This document shows, in pieces, positions 1-8,884 of a stretch of 64,000 nt of DNA. Under the pieces are notes generated by a model. That model was given only the letters and a program-made list of their open reading frames with translations, was not told the origin of the DNA and made no database searches. The position numbers were made by a program, and so were the translations under genes. This DNA is from PKWO01 sp036384915 (GTDB lineage Bacteria > Pseudomonadota > Gammaproteobacteria > Burkholderiales > Burkholderiaceae_D): the NCBI GenBank assembly GCA_036384915.1, contig DASVLJ010000049.1:1-64000 (forward strand), given 5' to 3'. The stretch's first letter is position 1; the number at the start of each line of letters is the position of its first letter.

Positions 1-270
1 GAGCTTGAAGATGGCCTTGTTGCCGCCGCCCAGATCTTCTTCGCCCTTCAAGCCCCAGCGCGAGCCGGACAAGGCGCCCTGGCCGCCGTCATAGGCGCCG
101 GTGGGAGCGTTGGAGTCGCCCAGCGAGAACACGTGGTCGCCCGCGGCGTTCTGGTGGGTCGTGTAGTTCAACGAGATGTCGAGCACGCCATACAGAGTGA
201 CGTTGGTCTGAGCGAAAGCACCAGTGGCGACGCACGACGCGATCAAGCCGGCAAGAATCTTGTATTTCAT
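1..270 (-). CDS. Gram-negative porin, N-terminal part (cut by window edge)
   Basis: The first 90 codons of an outer-membrane general porin of the Burkholderiales type. The ATG is at 270 and the reading frame stays open to base 1, so the C-terminus lies outside the window. Visible are a basic start (MKYKILAGLIAS), a hydrophobic signal peptide cleaved after AFA, and the mature N-terminus QTNVTLYGVLD, the usual first beta strand of this family, followed by the SRWGLKGEEDLGGGNKA segment that is nearly invariant in it. The two complete porins at 1096-2211 and 2470-3789 are paralogues on the same strand, each with its own spacer. Pore specificity cannot be read from the sequence. Confidence 0.93.
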   Translation of the reverse strand, partial: MKYKILAGLIASCVATGAFAQTNVTLYGVLDISLNYTTHQNAAGDHVFSLGDSNAPTGAYDGGQGALSGSRWGLKGEEDLGGGNKAIFKL

Positions 271-739
271 TTGCATTTCCCTTTATTCAACTGGAATCCG
301 GTGTGGATGCGGCAAGTTTACCCGTAATGACTCGCAAGTTGGTCAGTTCGTCGTACATTTACAACATAACTGAGGTGCAATCGCAACATGTCATTATCTT
401 ATTGTGATGACATGTTTGCGCAAATCTTGCTTTTCATAAAGAAAAGGGGAAGTCCGCCATTGAATTTGAAATTAAAAGTAAAGGGAAAATATTTCCTTTG
501 AAATGCAACATTCGCAATAGTAATTTATTAACTGTCAAGGCCGTACTCGATTGTTGCTGAAATCGGAATTGTGCATTGCGATAATCCGCCTTTTTGAACC
601 ATTCGGGAAAGGGTAAAGTGGCTCTCATGATGAGCGGGCGACCATACCAGCGTTGCCGCTCGGAAGTGGAACGAGGCAACCCGAATCGATCATCGCCTGC
701 CCGTTCACCTCGAAAAGTTCGAATGAAAGGGAATTGACA
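271..739. other. Intergenic region between divergent porin and DUF4148 gene
   Basis: A 469-base AT-rich stretch without a convincing gene. It must carry the promoters of the left porin (minus strand) and of the DUF4148 gene (plus strand). The only clear structure is the palindrome at 385-416, listed separately. Open frames crossing this stretch have no ribosome binding site and no recognisable domain. Confidence 0.6.
385..416. promoter_or_regulatory. Palindrome, possible operator or leader hairpin of the porin
   Basis: Perfect 10-bp inverted repeat AACATGTCAT / ATGACATGTT separated by 12 bases, about 115 bases upstream of the porin ATG at 270. The AT-rich spacer and the position fit a regulator binding site (for example an OmpR-, CRP- or LysR-type dimer) or an RNA hairpin in the porin leader. 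The binding protein is not known. Confidence 0.4.
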
Positions 740-979
740 ATGAAAACCGCACAAATTATCGCTGCCGCCGTAATCTTCGCCACCAGTGTCTCGGCCATGG
801 CTCAGCAAGCCGCATCGCAGGACAACAAGGATATCCCGCGCGGCAAGACGCGTGCCGAAGTGATCGCCGAATTGAAGCAAGCCGAAGCCGAAGGCAAGTC
901 CATGCCCACCAGCTTCGCCGCCTACGACGTCCCGGCCAAGGCGAACACCAGCAACAACACCGCTGTTGCACGCAAGTAA
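740..979 (+). CDS. DUF4148 small secreted protein
   Basis: A 79-residue protein. The ATG at 740 is chosen because it opens a clear signal peptide (MKTAQIIAAAVIFATSVSAMAQ) and is preceded by AAAGGGAATTGAC. The mature part carries the KTRAEVIAELKQAEAEGK segment typical of DUF4148, a family of short periplasmic proteins abundant in Burkholderiales, followed by a Thr/Asn/Ala-rich tail. The biochemical function of the family is unknown; members often change with stress or growth phase. It stands alone, divergent from the left porin, and is closed by a strong bidirectional terminator at 1021-1059. Confidence 0.85.
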   Translation: MKTAQIIAAAVIFATSVSAMAQQAASQDNKDIPRGKTRAEVIAELKQAEAEGKSMPTSFAAYDVPAKANTSNNTAVARK

Positions 980-1020
980 GCGAGCCCTTAGCCCCTATTG
1001 CCCGCCTCCCTCCTGGCGGA

Positions 1021-1059
1021 CAAGCAAAAACGCCACCGATGAGGTGGCGTTTTTGCTTG
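1021..1059. terminator. Bidirectional intrinsic terminator
   Basis: Perfect 17-bp arms (1021-1037 and 1043-1059) around a 5-base loop; the GC core CGCCACC/GGTGGCG is flanked by A5 and T5. It lies between convergent genes (DUF4148 on plus, porin on minus) and can end transcription from both sides. Confidence 0.9.
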
Positions 1060-1095
1060 TTGCGTCCGGGGGCCTGCCCCGCATGTTCGCGCTTA

Positions 1096-2211
1096 TCAGA
1101 ACGAGTGCTGGATACCAACGCCGAAATAGTTTGTAGTCTGGCCATAGGTCGCGGTCAAGCCGCCCGCCGGGGTCGTATAGATGCCACCTAGCGCCGCTGA
1201 AAGGCCTGCATTGGCGTCGGCCTTGACGTTGGCATATTGCGCATAGAGCTGGGTACGCTTGGACAGGGCTAGGATATCGAGCAAGGCGAATTCCGTGGTC
1301 TTGCCGCCGCCGACTACGCCATCATCCTTGGAATCATAGTAGGAGAAGTTGATCTTGTTGGCCACGCTGGTCTTCCAATCGAAACCGACACCCCAATACT
1401 TGACGTCGCTTGCAGCAGTGCCGCTAACATAGCTCGATTTGAATTCGCCGTATTGACCACGCACGGCAAAATTACCGAAATCGTAGCCGAGACCGAACAC
1501 ATCGATCTGGCTCGAAGTGCCGACTGCAGGATTGGGATCGTTGGCCTTGGCGTAGCTGCCCGAGGCAACAAAGCCCGCGTAGGCATAAGACACGCCGATC
1601 GATTCGGTCTGGTTAGCCGACGTGCTGCCGGCGACGCCGCCGACACCGTATTCAAGGCCGACATACAAGCCGTTGTGCGTATAGGTATAGGTCAGCGAGT
1701 TTTGGTCGAAGATACCGCCGCCAAGCGATCCGCCATTGGCGATGTTGTTTTGCAATGTAGCGATGATCCAGAATTCAAGCGAGGAGAGCGAATCGGTCAT
1801 GCCGCGCGGTTCGGTGGAGATCGCGGCGATGATGCCCGGGTCGACCTGCATGCCGGCCCCCACCGTGCCCCACTCACCGCCCAAGGTGACTTTGGCTTCA
1901 CGGCCGAAGATCTGACTTTGGTAGACGCCGGGGCTGTTGTGCGTACCGTTGGCCGAATTGAAGCCGCCCTCGAGATTGAAACCCGCCTTCAAGCCGTCGC
2001 CCAAATCTTCCGATCCCTTCATGCCGTAAATACTCGGCAGGATCTGCGCATCGACAAAACTCGTGGCGCGGCCGGCAGAGGGCGTGCCGGCGTTATTCTG
2101 GGTCATCACACCGGCATCGATAATGCCGTACAGCGTGACCGACGATTGCGCGTGCGCCGAACCGACGGCAAAGGCACTCAAAATCGCGAGGGAACATAGC
2201 GTCTTTTTCAA
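1096..2211 (-). CDS. Gram-negative porin
   Basis: A complete 371-residue general porin. The signal peptide is MKKTLCSLAILSAFAVGSAHA, followed by QSSVTLYGIIDAGV, the first strand of the family. The conserved SIYGMKGSEDLGDGLKAGF block lies near residues 60-80, and the chain ends in GVGIQHSF with a C-terminal phenylalanine, the BAM recognition signal for outer-membrane beta barrels. Length agrees with trimeric 16-strand porins (about 350-400 residues). Translation starts at the ATG at 2211, and the terminator at 1021-1059 lies downstream. It is a diverged paralogue of its two neighbours, which suggests old local duplication. Substrate selectivity is unknown. Confidence 0.93.
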   Translation of the reverse strand: MKKTLCSLAILSAFAVGSAHAQSSVTLYGIIDAGVMTQNNAGTPSAGRATSFVDAQILPSIYGMKGSEDLGDGLKAGFNLEGGFNSANGTHNSPGVYQSQIFGREAKVTLGGEWGTVGAGMQVDPGIIAAISTEPRGMTDSLSSLEFWIIATLQNNIANGGSLGGGIFDQNSLTYTYTHNGLYVGLEYGVGGVAGSTSANQTESIGVSYAYAGFVASGSYAKANDPNPAVGTSSQIDVFGLGYDFGNFAVRGQYGEFKSSYVSGTAASDVKYWGVGFDWKTSVANKINFSYYDSKDDGVVGGGKTTEFALLDILALSKRTQLYAQYANVKADANAGLSAALGGIYTTPAGGLTATYGQTTNYFGVGIQHSF

Positions 2212-2397
2212 AATCGTGTCTCCTGTTATTTGATATTTAAACCGCCACTCTGAGAAGCTTCCAGACTAGCCTCATACGAAACAAGCTGAAAACAAGTCTA
2301 TTCCAGATTGCCGCTCAGGCTATATAGAAAAAAGCACGGCAGTATTTTTACGGTGCTTTATGTAGCGGCCCAACAACAGCTTTTCATGACCGGAAGT

Positions 2398-2425
2398 AAA
2401 AAGCCCACCGTGAACGGTGGGCTTT
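2398..2425 (-). terminator. Intrinsic terminator of the third porin
   Basis: An 11-bp stem (AAAGCCCACCG, 2400-2410, with CGGTGGGCTTT, 2415-2425) and a 4-base loop; read on the minus strand it is followed by a T run. It lies about 45 bases after the stop codon of the porin at 2470-3789. Confidence 0.88.
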
Positions 2426-2469
2426 CATGACGCTAGCTACACGCTTCGCGCAATACGCTTGAGTTCAAA

Positions 2470-3789
2470 TTAGAACTTGTGACGCATGCCGACGGCGAAG
2501 ATGTAGTTGTTGTCGTTGTACACGGACGACGACCACTGGTCGCCCTTGTACTGCGAATACATCAGGCCGGTATAGACGTCGCTGCGCTTGCTGAAGTGGT
2601 AGTCCAACAGGGCCGAGTAGCTATAGATGTTGCCGTTGGCCTGGCTGCCTTTGGCAGGCGTCGGATTGGCGGCCGAAGTCGCAACGTAGTCGTCGGATTG
2701 CTTGGACTGCTGGTCATAGAAACCCAGAGCCAGGTTCAAGGACGGGGTGATGTTCCAGTCGCCACCGAGCCACCAGACGTTGGTCTTCTGGTCGGCGTTG
2801 GAGAAGGTCACGGCCTTCTTCGGGTCGATGGTGTAGCCATACAGGCTGGTGAGGCCCAAGGCAACCAACGAATCCGAAGGCGCCTTCAGCGTGTAGGTTT
2901 CGAAGCCGCCACGGATGGTGACGTCGCCGAAGGCATACTTGGCAGCGACCATCCAGGCGGTCGTGTCGTAGTCGGTCACGCCGATGTCGCCGGCGACGGT
3001 GCTGTTGGTGGTCTTCAACGCATCCTTGAATTCTTCGTAGGCGGCTTGCACGCCGAAGGGGCCGGCTTCATAGCCTGCGTTCACGGCCAGACCGGACTCG
3101 GCCGAGTTGCTGCCCGACACGCCACCGAGCTTGTACAGCAAACCGAAGTTCACGTCGCCGATCTTGTTCTTATACTTGATGCTGTTGTCGACACGGGTAT
3201 CTTCCGAAACGCCGCCGCCGCCGCCGATCGTGCCCGAGAAGCCGAGCGGGGAGAACAGCTGGGCGTCCTGCACCGGGTCATAGTTCACGGCGATGTCAAA
3301 GAACGGCGCATAGTTGCGGCCGAAAGCGACCGAGCCGGCACCGTCCATCGACAGGCCGACAAAGGCTTGGCGGTTGAACAACTGGCCGTTCAGCGAGGTA
3401 TTCGCCGAAACCGTCGAAGCGGTCGGCGAATTGCCTGCCAGGGAAGCCGTACCGTTGTTCAGAGCGCCCGAACCGATGTTGAAACCGGATTCCAGCGTGA
3501 AGAATGCCTTCATGCCGCCGCCCAGGTCTTCCGAACCGCGGATGCCCCAGCGCGAATCCTGGATGCCGCCGTTGAACATGCCGTTGACCGAATTGGAGAT
3601 CGAGGTCTTGGTGGGCGAAACCGGGTTCACGGTTGCGGGGAAATTCGAGTCGCCGGACAGGGAGTATTCCATGTGGCCGACTGCGACGTCCAACACGCCA
3701 TACAGTTCAACCGAGTTCGTGCCGGCCGATTGTGCGAACGCGCCGTTGGCGGCAAGCAGCATGCCCAGGCCGATAAGTTTCTTATTCAA
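2470..3789 (-). CDS. Gram-negative porin, long variant with TTG start
   Basis: A 439-residue porin, about 60 residues longer than its neighbour. The start is a TTG at 3789; no ATG lies nearby and a strong Shine-Dalgarno AAGGAG sits 6 bases upstream, which decides it. Signal peptide MNKKLIGLGMLLAANGAFA precedes QSAGTNSVELYGVLDVAV. The conserved SRWGIRGSEDLGGGMKAFF block is at about residues 80-100 and the C-terminus FAVGMRHKF ends in phenylalanine. Extra length lies in probable loops, including Gly/Ser/Asn/Thr-rich stretches near residues 45-60 and 105-135. It forms a monocistronic unit closed by the hairpin at 2398-2425. Confidence 0.92.
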   Translation of the reverse strand: MNKKLIGLGMLLAANGAFAQSAGTNSVELYGVLDVAVGHMEYSLSGDSNFPATVNPVSPTKTSISNSVNGMFNGGIQDSRWGIRGSEDLGGGMKAFFTLESGFNIGSGALNNGTASLAGNSPTASTVSANTSLNGQLFNRQAFVGLSMDGAGSVAFGRNYAPFFDIAVNYDPVQDAQLFSPLGFSGTIGGGGGVSEDTRVDNSIKYKNKIGDVNFGLLYKLGGVSGSNSAESGLAVNAGYEAGPFGVQAAYEEFKDALKTTNSTVAGDIGVTDYDTTAWMVAAKYAFGDVTIRGGFETYTLKAPSDSLVALGLTSLYGYTIDPKKAVTFSNADQKTNVWWLGGDWNITPSLNLALGFYDQQSKQSDDYVATSAANPTPAKGSQANGNIYSYSALLDYHFSKRSDVYTGLMYSQYKGDQWSSSVYNDNNYIFAVGMRHKF

Positions 3790-4128
3790 TTGATACTCCT
3801 TAACAGAGGTGGTGGATATTCAAGGGGCGGATTGTCATTCAATCCGTCGTTTGCAAATTGCGCCATGGTCTGCCGCCGCAGGAACCGCACTGTCCCTTCC
3901 CATTCCTAAAGCGGTACAACATGGCCGAGCAGTTGCTTCTTATGGAGCGATTTTATCAACGCGCCATAAGGGAAGGCCGCAGTGTAACGTCCAAATATTT
4001 CATAAACATGACGCTGCGTTGTGAAAATACAACGGGATTTTTCCTGCAGGAATGGAAATTTTCAGAATGACAACTAGAAACGAGGCTACAAATTCAGCCC
4101 CGTTTCGGCTTGGCGACGAAAGAAAATT
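3790..4128. other. Intergenic region, porin promoter side
   Basis: A 339-base region between the porin start and the end of the sensor kinase gene. It holds the porin Shine-Dalgarno and probably its promoter near 3800-4000, and the terminator-like hairpin at 4077-4106. No gene is supported. Confidence 0.6.
4077..4106 (-). terminator. Probable terminator of the RND/two-component operon
   Basis: 11-base arms with one mismatch (GAAACGAGGCT at 4077-4087, AGCCCCGTTTC at 4096-4106; the mismatch can form a G-U pair on the minus-strand RNA) with an 8-base loop. It lies about 20 bases beyond the sensor kinase stop and is followed by a short T-rich stretch. Confidence 0.65.
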
Positions 4129-5526
4129 TCAAGCCGGGGAGTTGGTGCAACGCACCGAAACATGCGTGCCTTGCGCACTTTCGTGGAAGGTCAGCGTGAA
4201 CCCATGCAGATGGATGATCGCCGCGACAATCGACAAGCCGAGGCCGTAACCTTCCGACTTGCCTTGCTTGCCGCCGCGGTAAAAGCGCTGCAACACAGCT
4301 TCGCGCTCATCGGGCGCGATGCCGACGCCGCTATCGATCACGTCGAAGCAGGCAACGCCATCGACCTCACTGAGCCTGACCGAGACCTGCCCGCCCTCGG
4401 GCGTGAACTTGATGGCATTATCGACCATGTTGGACAAGGCTTCGAACAGCAAGCCGGGGTCGCCATGGATCCTGGGAGTGGGTTGGGAGGAAACATCGAA
4501 CCGGATACCCTTGTCTTCGGCCAGCGCCTCAAACAATTCGGCAATCGGCGTCAGCACAGTCTTGGGGTCGATCATTTGAAAGCCGGCCTTGCGCTGGCGA
4601 TTCTCGATTTCGGCAATGCGCAACAAGGCACGGAAGCGGCTCAGCAGCGCATCGGTCTCGGTCAAGGCATTGTCGAGCATGCGGCGTTGCTCCGGCTCGG
4701 CCATCGCCTGCTGCACCCTGTACAAGCTCAGGCGCAAACGGGTCAGCGGCGTGCGCAAATCGTGCGCCAGCGTGTCAGTCACGCTCTTCACCTCGTTCAA
4801 TAGCCGCTCGATCTCTTCCAGCATCAGGTTGACGATCGAGGAGAGCATGTCGACTTCATCGTTGCGTTTGGATACGGGCAGGCGCAGGCTCAATTCCCCC
4901 TGCATGATGCGGCGTGCCGTATCGCGCACCGCATTGATGCGGCGCAGCGAGCCGACACTAAGGAAAAAGCCGCCTAACAAGCCGAGTGCAATAATGAAGG
5001 TACCGCTGACGATCAAGGCGTTCAAGATGATGATCTTGATTTCCGAGGCTTGAGTGAAATCGCGGCCGACCACCAGCACTTCCCCGCTAGGCAGGCGCCG
5101 TACCATGGCGCGCGCCAAGCCGATCGGCATCTCGGAAGCGACGCCGCCGGGACTGTATTGCGGCAGCGTGCGATGGTAAAACTCGTGAATCTTGCCGTCC
5201 ACCGGCAATTGCGGGAAGCGCTCCATGTTCCCCGCGATCTGCTGTCCGTCTGGCGTGAACAGCCCGTAGACATTGGACTTGCGCAAGTCGTAGACCAGCG
5301 CGCCCTCTACCTCGGCCTGAGCCGACGCACGGTCCTGTCCCTTGAAATAGCCGGACATGGTGGCGATGCTGTCATCGATGCGGCGCTCGAGATAGGCTGT
5401 GGTCTGCCAATATACCAAGCCCAGCAGCCCGACGTTGGCTACCGTGAACAGGAAACCGAACAACACCGCGAGGCGGAAGGTTGAAATCCGCCAGTGCTCG
5501 TTTAACTTATTGAGCAGCGAGTTCAA
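4129..5526 (-). CDS. Two-component sensor histidine kinase of the RND operon
   Basis: An inner-membrane sensor kinase. The start is taken as TTG at 5526 because it overlaps the regulator stop as TTGA and has CGGGG upstream; a GTG at 5559 would add 11 residues. The order is a TM segment (about residues 17-37), a periplasmic domain of about 130 residues, a second TM near 165-185, HAMP, a HisKA phosphoacceptor (DTLAHDLRTPLTRLRL), then HATPase_c with N box NMVDNAIKFTPEGG, G1 DSGVGIAPDE and G2 GYGLGLSIVAAI. It is the last gene of the RND pump operon and translationally coupled to the response regulator, so it probably senses a pump substrate or envelope stress. The ligand is unknown. Confidence 0.9.
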   Translation of the reverse strand: MNSLLNKLNEHWRISTFRLAVLFGFLFTVANVGLLGLVYWQTTAYLERRIDDSIATMSGYFKGQDRASAQAEVEGALVYDLRKSNVYGLFTPDGQQIAGNMERFPQLPVDGKIHEFYHRTLPQYSPGGVASEMPIGLARAMVRRLPSGEVLVVGRDFTQASEIKIIILNALIVSGTFIIALGLLGGFFLSVGSLRRINAVRDTARRIMQGELSLRLPVSKRNDEVDMLSSIVNLMLEEIERLLNEVKSVTDTLAHDLRTPLTRLRLSLYRVQQAMAEPEQRRMLDNALTETDALLSRFRALLRIAEIENRQRKAGFQMIDPKTVLTPIAELFEALAEDKGIRFDVSSQPTPRIHGDPGLLFEALSNMVDNAIKFTPEGGQVSVRLSEVDGVACFDVIDSGVGIAPDEREAVLQRFYRGGKQGKSEGYGLGLSIVAAIIHLHGFTLTFHESAQGTHVSVRCTNSPA

Positions 5527-6212
5527 TCGCGCACCCCGAGCATGTAGCCGCTGCCCCACACGGTGTGGATCAGCGGCGGCAAGCCAGGGGTATCGATTTT
5601 CTTGCGCAGTCTGGCCATGTGCACTTCGATCAAATTGGTATATGGATCGAAATGATAATTCCAGACGGCCTCAAATATCATGCTGCGCGTCAAAGTTTGG
5701 CCGGAATTGCGCATCATGTATTCCAGCAGGCGAAATTCCGTGGTTTTCAAGTCGAGCGCCACGCCCCTGCGGGTGACGCTGCGCTCGATCAGGTTGAGTT
5801 CGAGATCCTCCACCTGCAAGACCGCCACCAGCGCCGGTGCCTTGCGCCGGCGCAACAGCACTTCGAGACGGGCCGCCATCTCATCGACCGCAAACGGCTT
5901 GGTCAGGTAATCGTCGCCGCCGGCGCGCAAGCCGCGAACGCGCTCGTCAACGTCACTTAAGGCGCTGATCATCAAGACCGGCGTGTCGATGCCGGCGGCA
6001 CGCAAGCGCGTGACGATGGAAAGACCGTCCAGGTTGGGCAAGTTGCGGTCAAGCGTGATCGCGTCATAGCGCCCGCTTGCCGCCTTGTCCAACCCAAGCT
6101 TGCCGTCTCCTTCGACCTCGACCGCGAAGCCGTGCGCCTCGAGCTCGGCAGCAATTTCGTGCGCCGTGGTCGGGTCGTCTTCGATGGTCAAGACCTTGTG
6201 GGCGGACGTCAT
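5523..6212 (-). CDS. OmpR/PhoB-family response regulator of the RND operon
   Basis: A 229-residue regulator. The receiver domain has the acidic pair EDD near residue 11, the phospho-accepting Asp in ITLDRNLPN, and the conserved Lys in YLTKPF. The C-terminal winged helix ends with IHTVWGSGYMLG, where OmpR-type proteins usually read VRGVGY. The ATG at 6212 is preceded by AGAGAGGG. It lies 15 bases after the outer-membrane factor gene and overlaps the kinase start by 4 bases, so pump and regulators form one transcription unit. Autoregulation of the whole operon is likely but inferred. Confidence 0.92.
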   Translation of the reverse strand: MTSAHKVLTIEDDPTTAHEIAAELEAHGFAVEVEGDGKLGLDKAASGRYDAITLDRNLPNLDGLSIVTRLRAAGIDTPVLMISALSDVDERVRGLRAGGDDYLTKPFAVDEMAARLEVLLRRRKAPALVAVLQVEDLELNLIERSVTRRGVALDLKTTEFRLLEYMMRNSGQTLTRSMIFEAVWNYHFDPYTNLIEVHMARLRKKIDTPGLPPLIHTVWGSGYMLGVRD

Positions 6213-6227
6213 GGTGCCCTCTCTATA

Positions 6228-7664
6228 CTATTTGCTCGCGACCGATTCGAGCGCATCGCGCGACCAGCCCCCCCCTACGGCGCGAATCAAGTCCACGCTA
6301 ACGCGCAATTGACGCGTATGCAAGTCCAAGGCGCTGCTCTCGGCCGACAAGGCCGCCGCTTGGGCCGTTACGACCTCAAGATAGTTTACCGCACCCTCGC
6401 GATAGCGGTTCAAGGCCAGATTGAGGGTGGTATTGGCCGATATGACAGCCTGATTCTGCTGCTCCTCGGCATCGCGGTCGTATTTTAGGAACGCCATGTC
6501 GTCTTCCACTTGCTGGAAGGCCGCCAGAACGGTGGCACGGTAATCGGCGCCCGCCTGGTCATACGCCGCCTTGGCCTGAGCCAGCCGCGCGTCGCGCAGT
6601 CCCGCATCGAACAGGTTCAACAGCATGCCAGGGCCGATGCTCCAGAAGCTGAAGGGAGACGATATCAAATTCGGCTTGCCGGTGTTCTGGAAGCCGTAAT
6701 CCAATCCCAGGGTAAGGTCGGGATAGAAGGCGGCGCGCGCCACGCCGATGTTGGCATTGGCGGCGGCGGTGCGGCGCTCGGCTGCGGCGATATCGGGACG
6801 GCGCTGCAACAGCGTCGACGGAATACCGGCAGGGATCGTCGGCACAGCCATGAGATCCTGCGAGCTCGCCAGCGTAAATTGCATGGCCGGCTGGCCGACC
6901 AGGCTGGCGATGGCATGCTCGAGAACAGCGCGCTGTGCCGCGATGTCGGCCGCCTGCGCCTTCACCGCACGCAATTGGGTATCGGCACGCGCCACGTCGA
7001 TACCGGAGGCAATGCCGCCCTTGTGGCGATTCTGCGTCAATTCGAGCGCGCGCGTATAGGCATCGACCGTATCATTCAACAGCTTGGCCTGCGCATCGAT
7101 GCCGCGTAAGCGCATGTAGTCGTCCGCCAGCTGCGCCTGCAGCGCCAGGCGCACGCTTTGCACGTCGGCCGCGCTCGCCATGGCCAGCGCCTTGCCGGTC
7201 TCGACCAGGTTGCGCACGCGCCCCCACAGGTCGAGTTCGTAATTGGTGCCGACGCCGATGGTGTTGGCAGCGTAGACATTAGGCTGGTTCGCGCCGCGCA
7301 GGGGACGGTCTTCGGACTGGCGGTTTTGCGTGAAATTCGCGGCGGCATCGACACTCGGGAAGAGCCCCGAATGCAGCTGGTCGAGATAGGCTTTGGCTTG
7401 ATCATAACGCGCCAGCGCCGACGCGAGGTTCGGGTTGGCCTGCTCGATCTGCGACTCCAACCCATCCAATACCGGATCGCGATACACCTGCCACCAGGAT
7501 CCGCGAGGCAAAGCCTCCGCCGGCTGGGCCGGCTGCCATGGACTGTCTTTCCAGGCGTCGCCCTTCACTTCGACCACCGGCTCGTGATAGGCCGGCGCGA
7601 GCGAGCAGCCGGCGAGACAAAGGGCCAGCGCTGCGGCGGCCAGCAGGGTACGATGTGGCTTCAT
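6228..7664 (-). CDS. RND efflux outer-membrane factor, NodT-type lipoprotein
   Basis: A 478-residue TolC-like channel of the NodT/OprM family. The ATG at 7664 gives a lipoprotein signal (hydrophobic segment then CLAGCSLAPAY, lipidated Cys at about residue 19). A TTG at 7676 overlapping the adaptor stop as TTGA is an alternative start. The two OEP repeats are recognisable by segments such as PRGSWWQVYRDPVLDGL, YELDLWGRVRNLVE and YPDLTLGLDYGFQ. It provides the outer-membrane duct for the tripartite pump encoded just upstream in the operon and is followed 15 bases later by the response regulator gene. Confidence 0.93.
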   Translation of the reverse strand: MKPHRTLLAAAALALCLAGCSLAPAYHEPVVEVKGDAWKDSPWQPAQPAEALPRGSWWQVYRDPVLDGLESQIEQANPNLASALARYDQAKAYLDQLHSGLFPSVDAAANFTQNRQSEDRPLRGANQPNVYAANTIGVGTNYELDLWGRVRNLVETGKALAMASAADVQSVRLALQAQLADDYMRLRGIDAQAKLLNDTVDAYTRALELTQNRHKGGIASGIDVARADTQLRAVKAQAADIAAQRAVLEHAIASLVGQPAMQFTLASSQDLMAVPTIPAGIPSTLLQRRPDIAAAERRTAAANANIGVARAAFYPDLTLGLDYGFQNTGKPNLISSPFSFWSIGPGMLLNLFDAGLRDARLAQAKAAYDQAGADYRATVLAAFQQVEDDMAFLKYDRDAEEQQNQAVISANTTLNLALNRYREGAVNYLEVVTAQAAALSAESSALDLHTRQLRVSVDLIRAVGGGWSRDALESVASK

Positions 7665-7672
7665 GTTCGGCT

Positions 7673-8884
7673 TCAAGGCTTTGCGGCTCCAGCCGGGGCG
7701 GCAGGTGTGGCGGCCGCTGGAGCCAGCTTGACTTGGTCGCCTTCTTCCAGCGAATCGGGCGGATTGTCGACGACGCGATCCGTTGCCGTCAGGCCGGACG
7801 CGACTTCCACCACGTTGCCCAAGTCGTTACTGATGGAAATCGTGCGATACGCCACGCGATTGTCGGGCGTCAGCGTGGCCACGCGCAGGCCCTCCTTGCG
7901 GAAAGTCAGTGCCGAAACCGGCAAGCGCACCACAGCCGGATTGTTCGGCAGCGCGAAGCTGACATTGCCGTACTCGCCCGGCAAGAGCTTGCCATTCTTG
8001 TTGTCGACCGAGAGCTCGATCAACACCGTACCCGTATCGCCGCTGACCGCTTGCGAATTATCGGACAGCACGCCGCTGAAGGTTTCGCCGGGGCGTTCCG
8101 GCACGGTGAATTGCGCCTTCATGCCGACCTTGATCTGGGTCGCATAAGCCTGCGGCACGCTCACGTACAAACGCAGCTTGTGCACGTCGGCCACGGTAAA
8201 CAATTCGTGGCCGGCATCATGCCCGGCGTTGATCAAGGCGCCGATGTCGGTCTTGCGTGCCGTGACGATACCGTCGAAGGGTGCGGTGATGTGCTTGAAC
8301 GCTTCCAGCGCACGCAAACGTTCCACTTCGGCACGCGATGCCTCCACCAATGCCTTCTTGGCATCGTAGTCGCCGCTCTTCTCATCGGCTTCCTGCTGTG
8401 AGACGGAGTCCGATGACAAGAGGTTGTGCCAGCGTTTGCTGGTGATTTCGGTCAAGTGCTCGTTGGCCAGAGCAGTGTCGAGATTGGCTTGCGCCTGTTT
8501 CAGTTGCTGATCGATTTCAGGCGTCTCGATCTCGGCCAGCACCTGGCCCGACTTGACAGGCGTGCCGATGTCGACCGACCAGTTCTTGAGATAGCCGGAG
8601 ACGCGCGCATAAACCGAAGAGGAGTAATATGCCTGCAGCGTGCCGGGCAGGGTCAGCGTCTCGCCCGTGCTGCGCCCCTCCGGCTGGATCAGTTTGACCA
8701 CGGGAATCGCCTGTTCGTGCGTCAGCGTGGCGAGCGAGGATTTTTCCTTGGCTCGACTGGTAACGCCCCACGCCACCACCACGGCGGCGATAACCAGAAC
8801 GATCAGGGCTTTCGATTTCAGATTGCCGGGCGGACGCTTGGCAAGCGGCGTCTCGATATCATGCGAACTCACTGGTTTCTCCAT
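7673..8884 (-). CDS. RND efflux periplasmic adaptor (membrane fusion protein)
   Basis: A 403-residue HlyD/AcrA-type adaptor. The ATG at 8884 (MEKPVSSHDIE) is preferred to a TTG further upstream, and it lies inside the end of the permease gene (26-base overlap). It has one N-terminal TM anchor (SKALIVLVIAAVVVAWGV), no lipobox, then the lipoyl half-motif VSGYLKNWSVDIGTPVKSGQ, a coiled-coil hairpin at about residues 120-200, the second half-motif ITAPFDGIVTARKTDIG, and a beta barrel. It ends in a Pro/Ala tail. It links the permease to the outer-membrane factor. Confidence 0.93.
   Translation of the reverse strand: MEKPVSSHDIETPLAKRPPGNLKSKALIVLVIAAVVVAWGVTSRAKEKSSLATLTHEQAIPVVKLIQPEGRSTGETLTLPGTLQAYYSSSVYARVSGYLKNWSVDIGTPVKSGQVLAEIETPEIDQQLKQAQANLDTALANEHLTEITSKRWHNLLSSDSVSQQEADEKSGDYDAKKALVEASRAEVERLRALEAFKHITAPFDGIVTARKTDIGALINAGHDAGHELFTVADVHKLRLYVSVPQAYATQIKVGMKAQFTVPERPGETFSGVLSDNSQAVSGDTGTVLIELSVDNKNGKLLPGEYGNVSFALPNNPAVVRLPVSALTFRKEGLRVATLTPDNRVAYRTISISNDLGNVVEVASGLTATDRVVDNPPDSLEEGDQVKLAPAAATPAAPAGAAKP

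Noticed and set aside
434..880. Minus-strand frame opposite the DUF4148 gene
   Set aside because: It crosses the AT-rich intergenic region and the antisense of a clear secreted protein; the composition is not protein-like.
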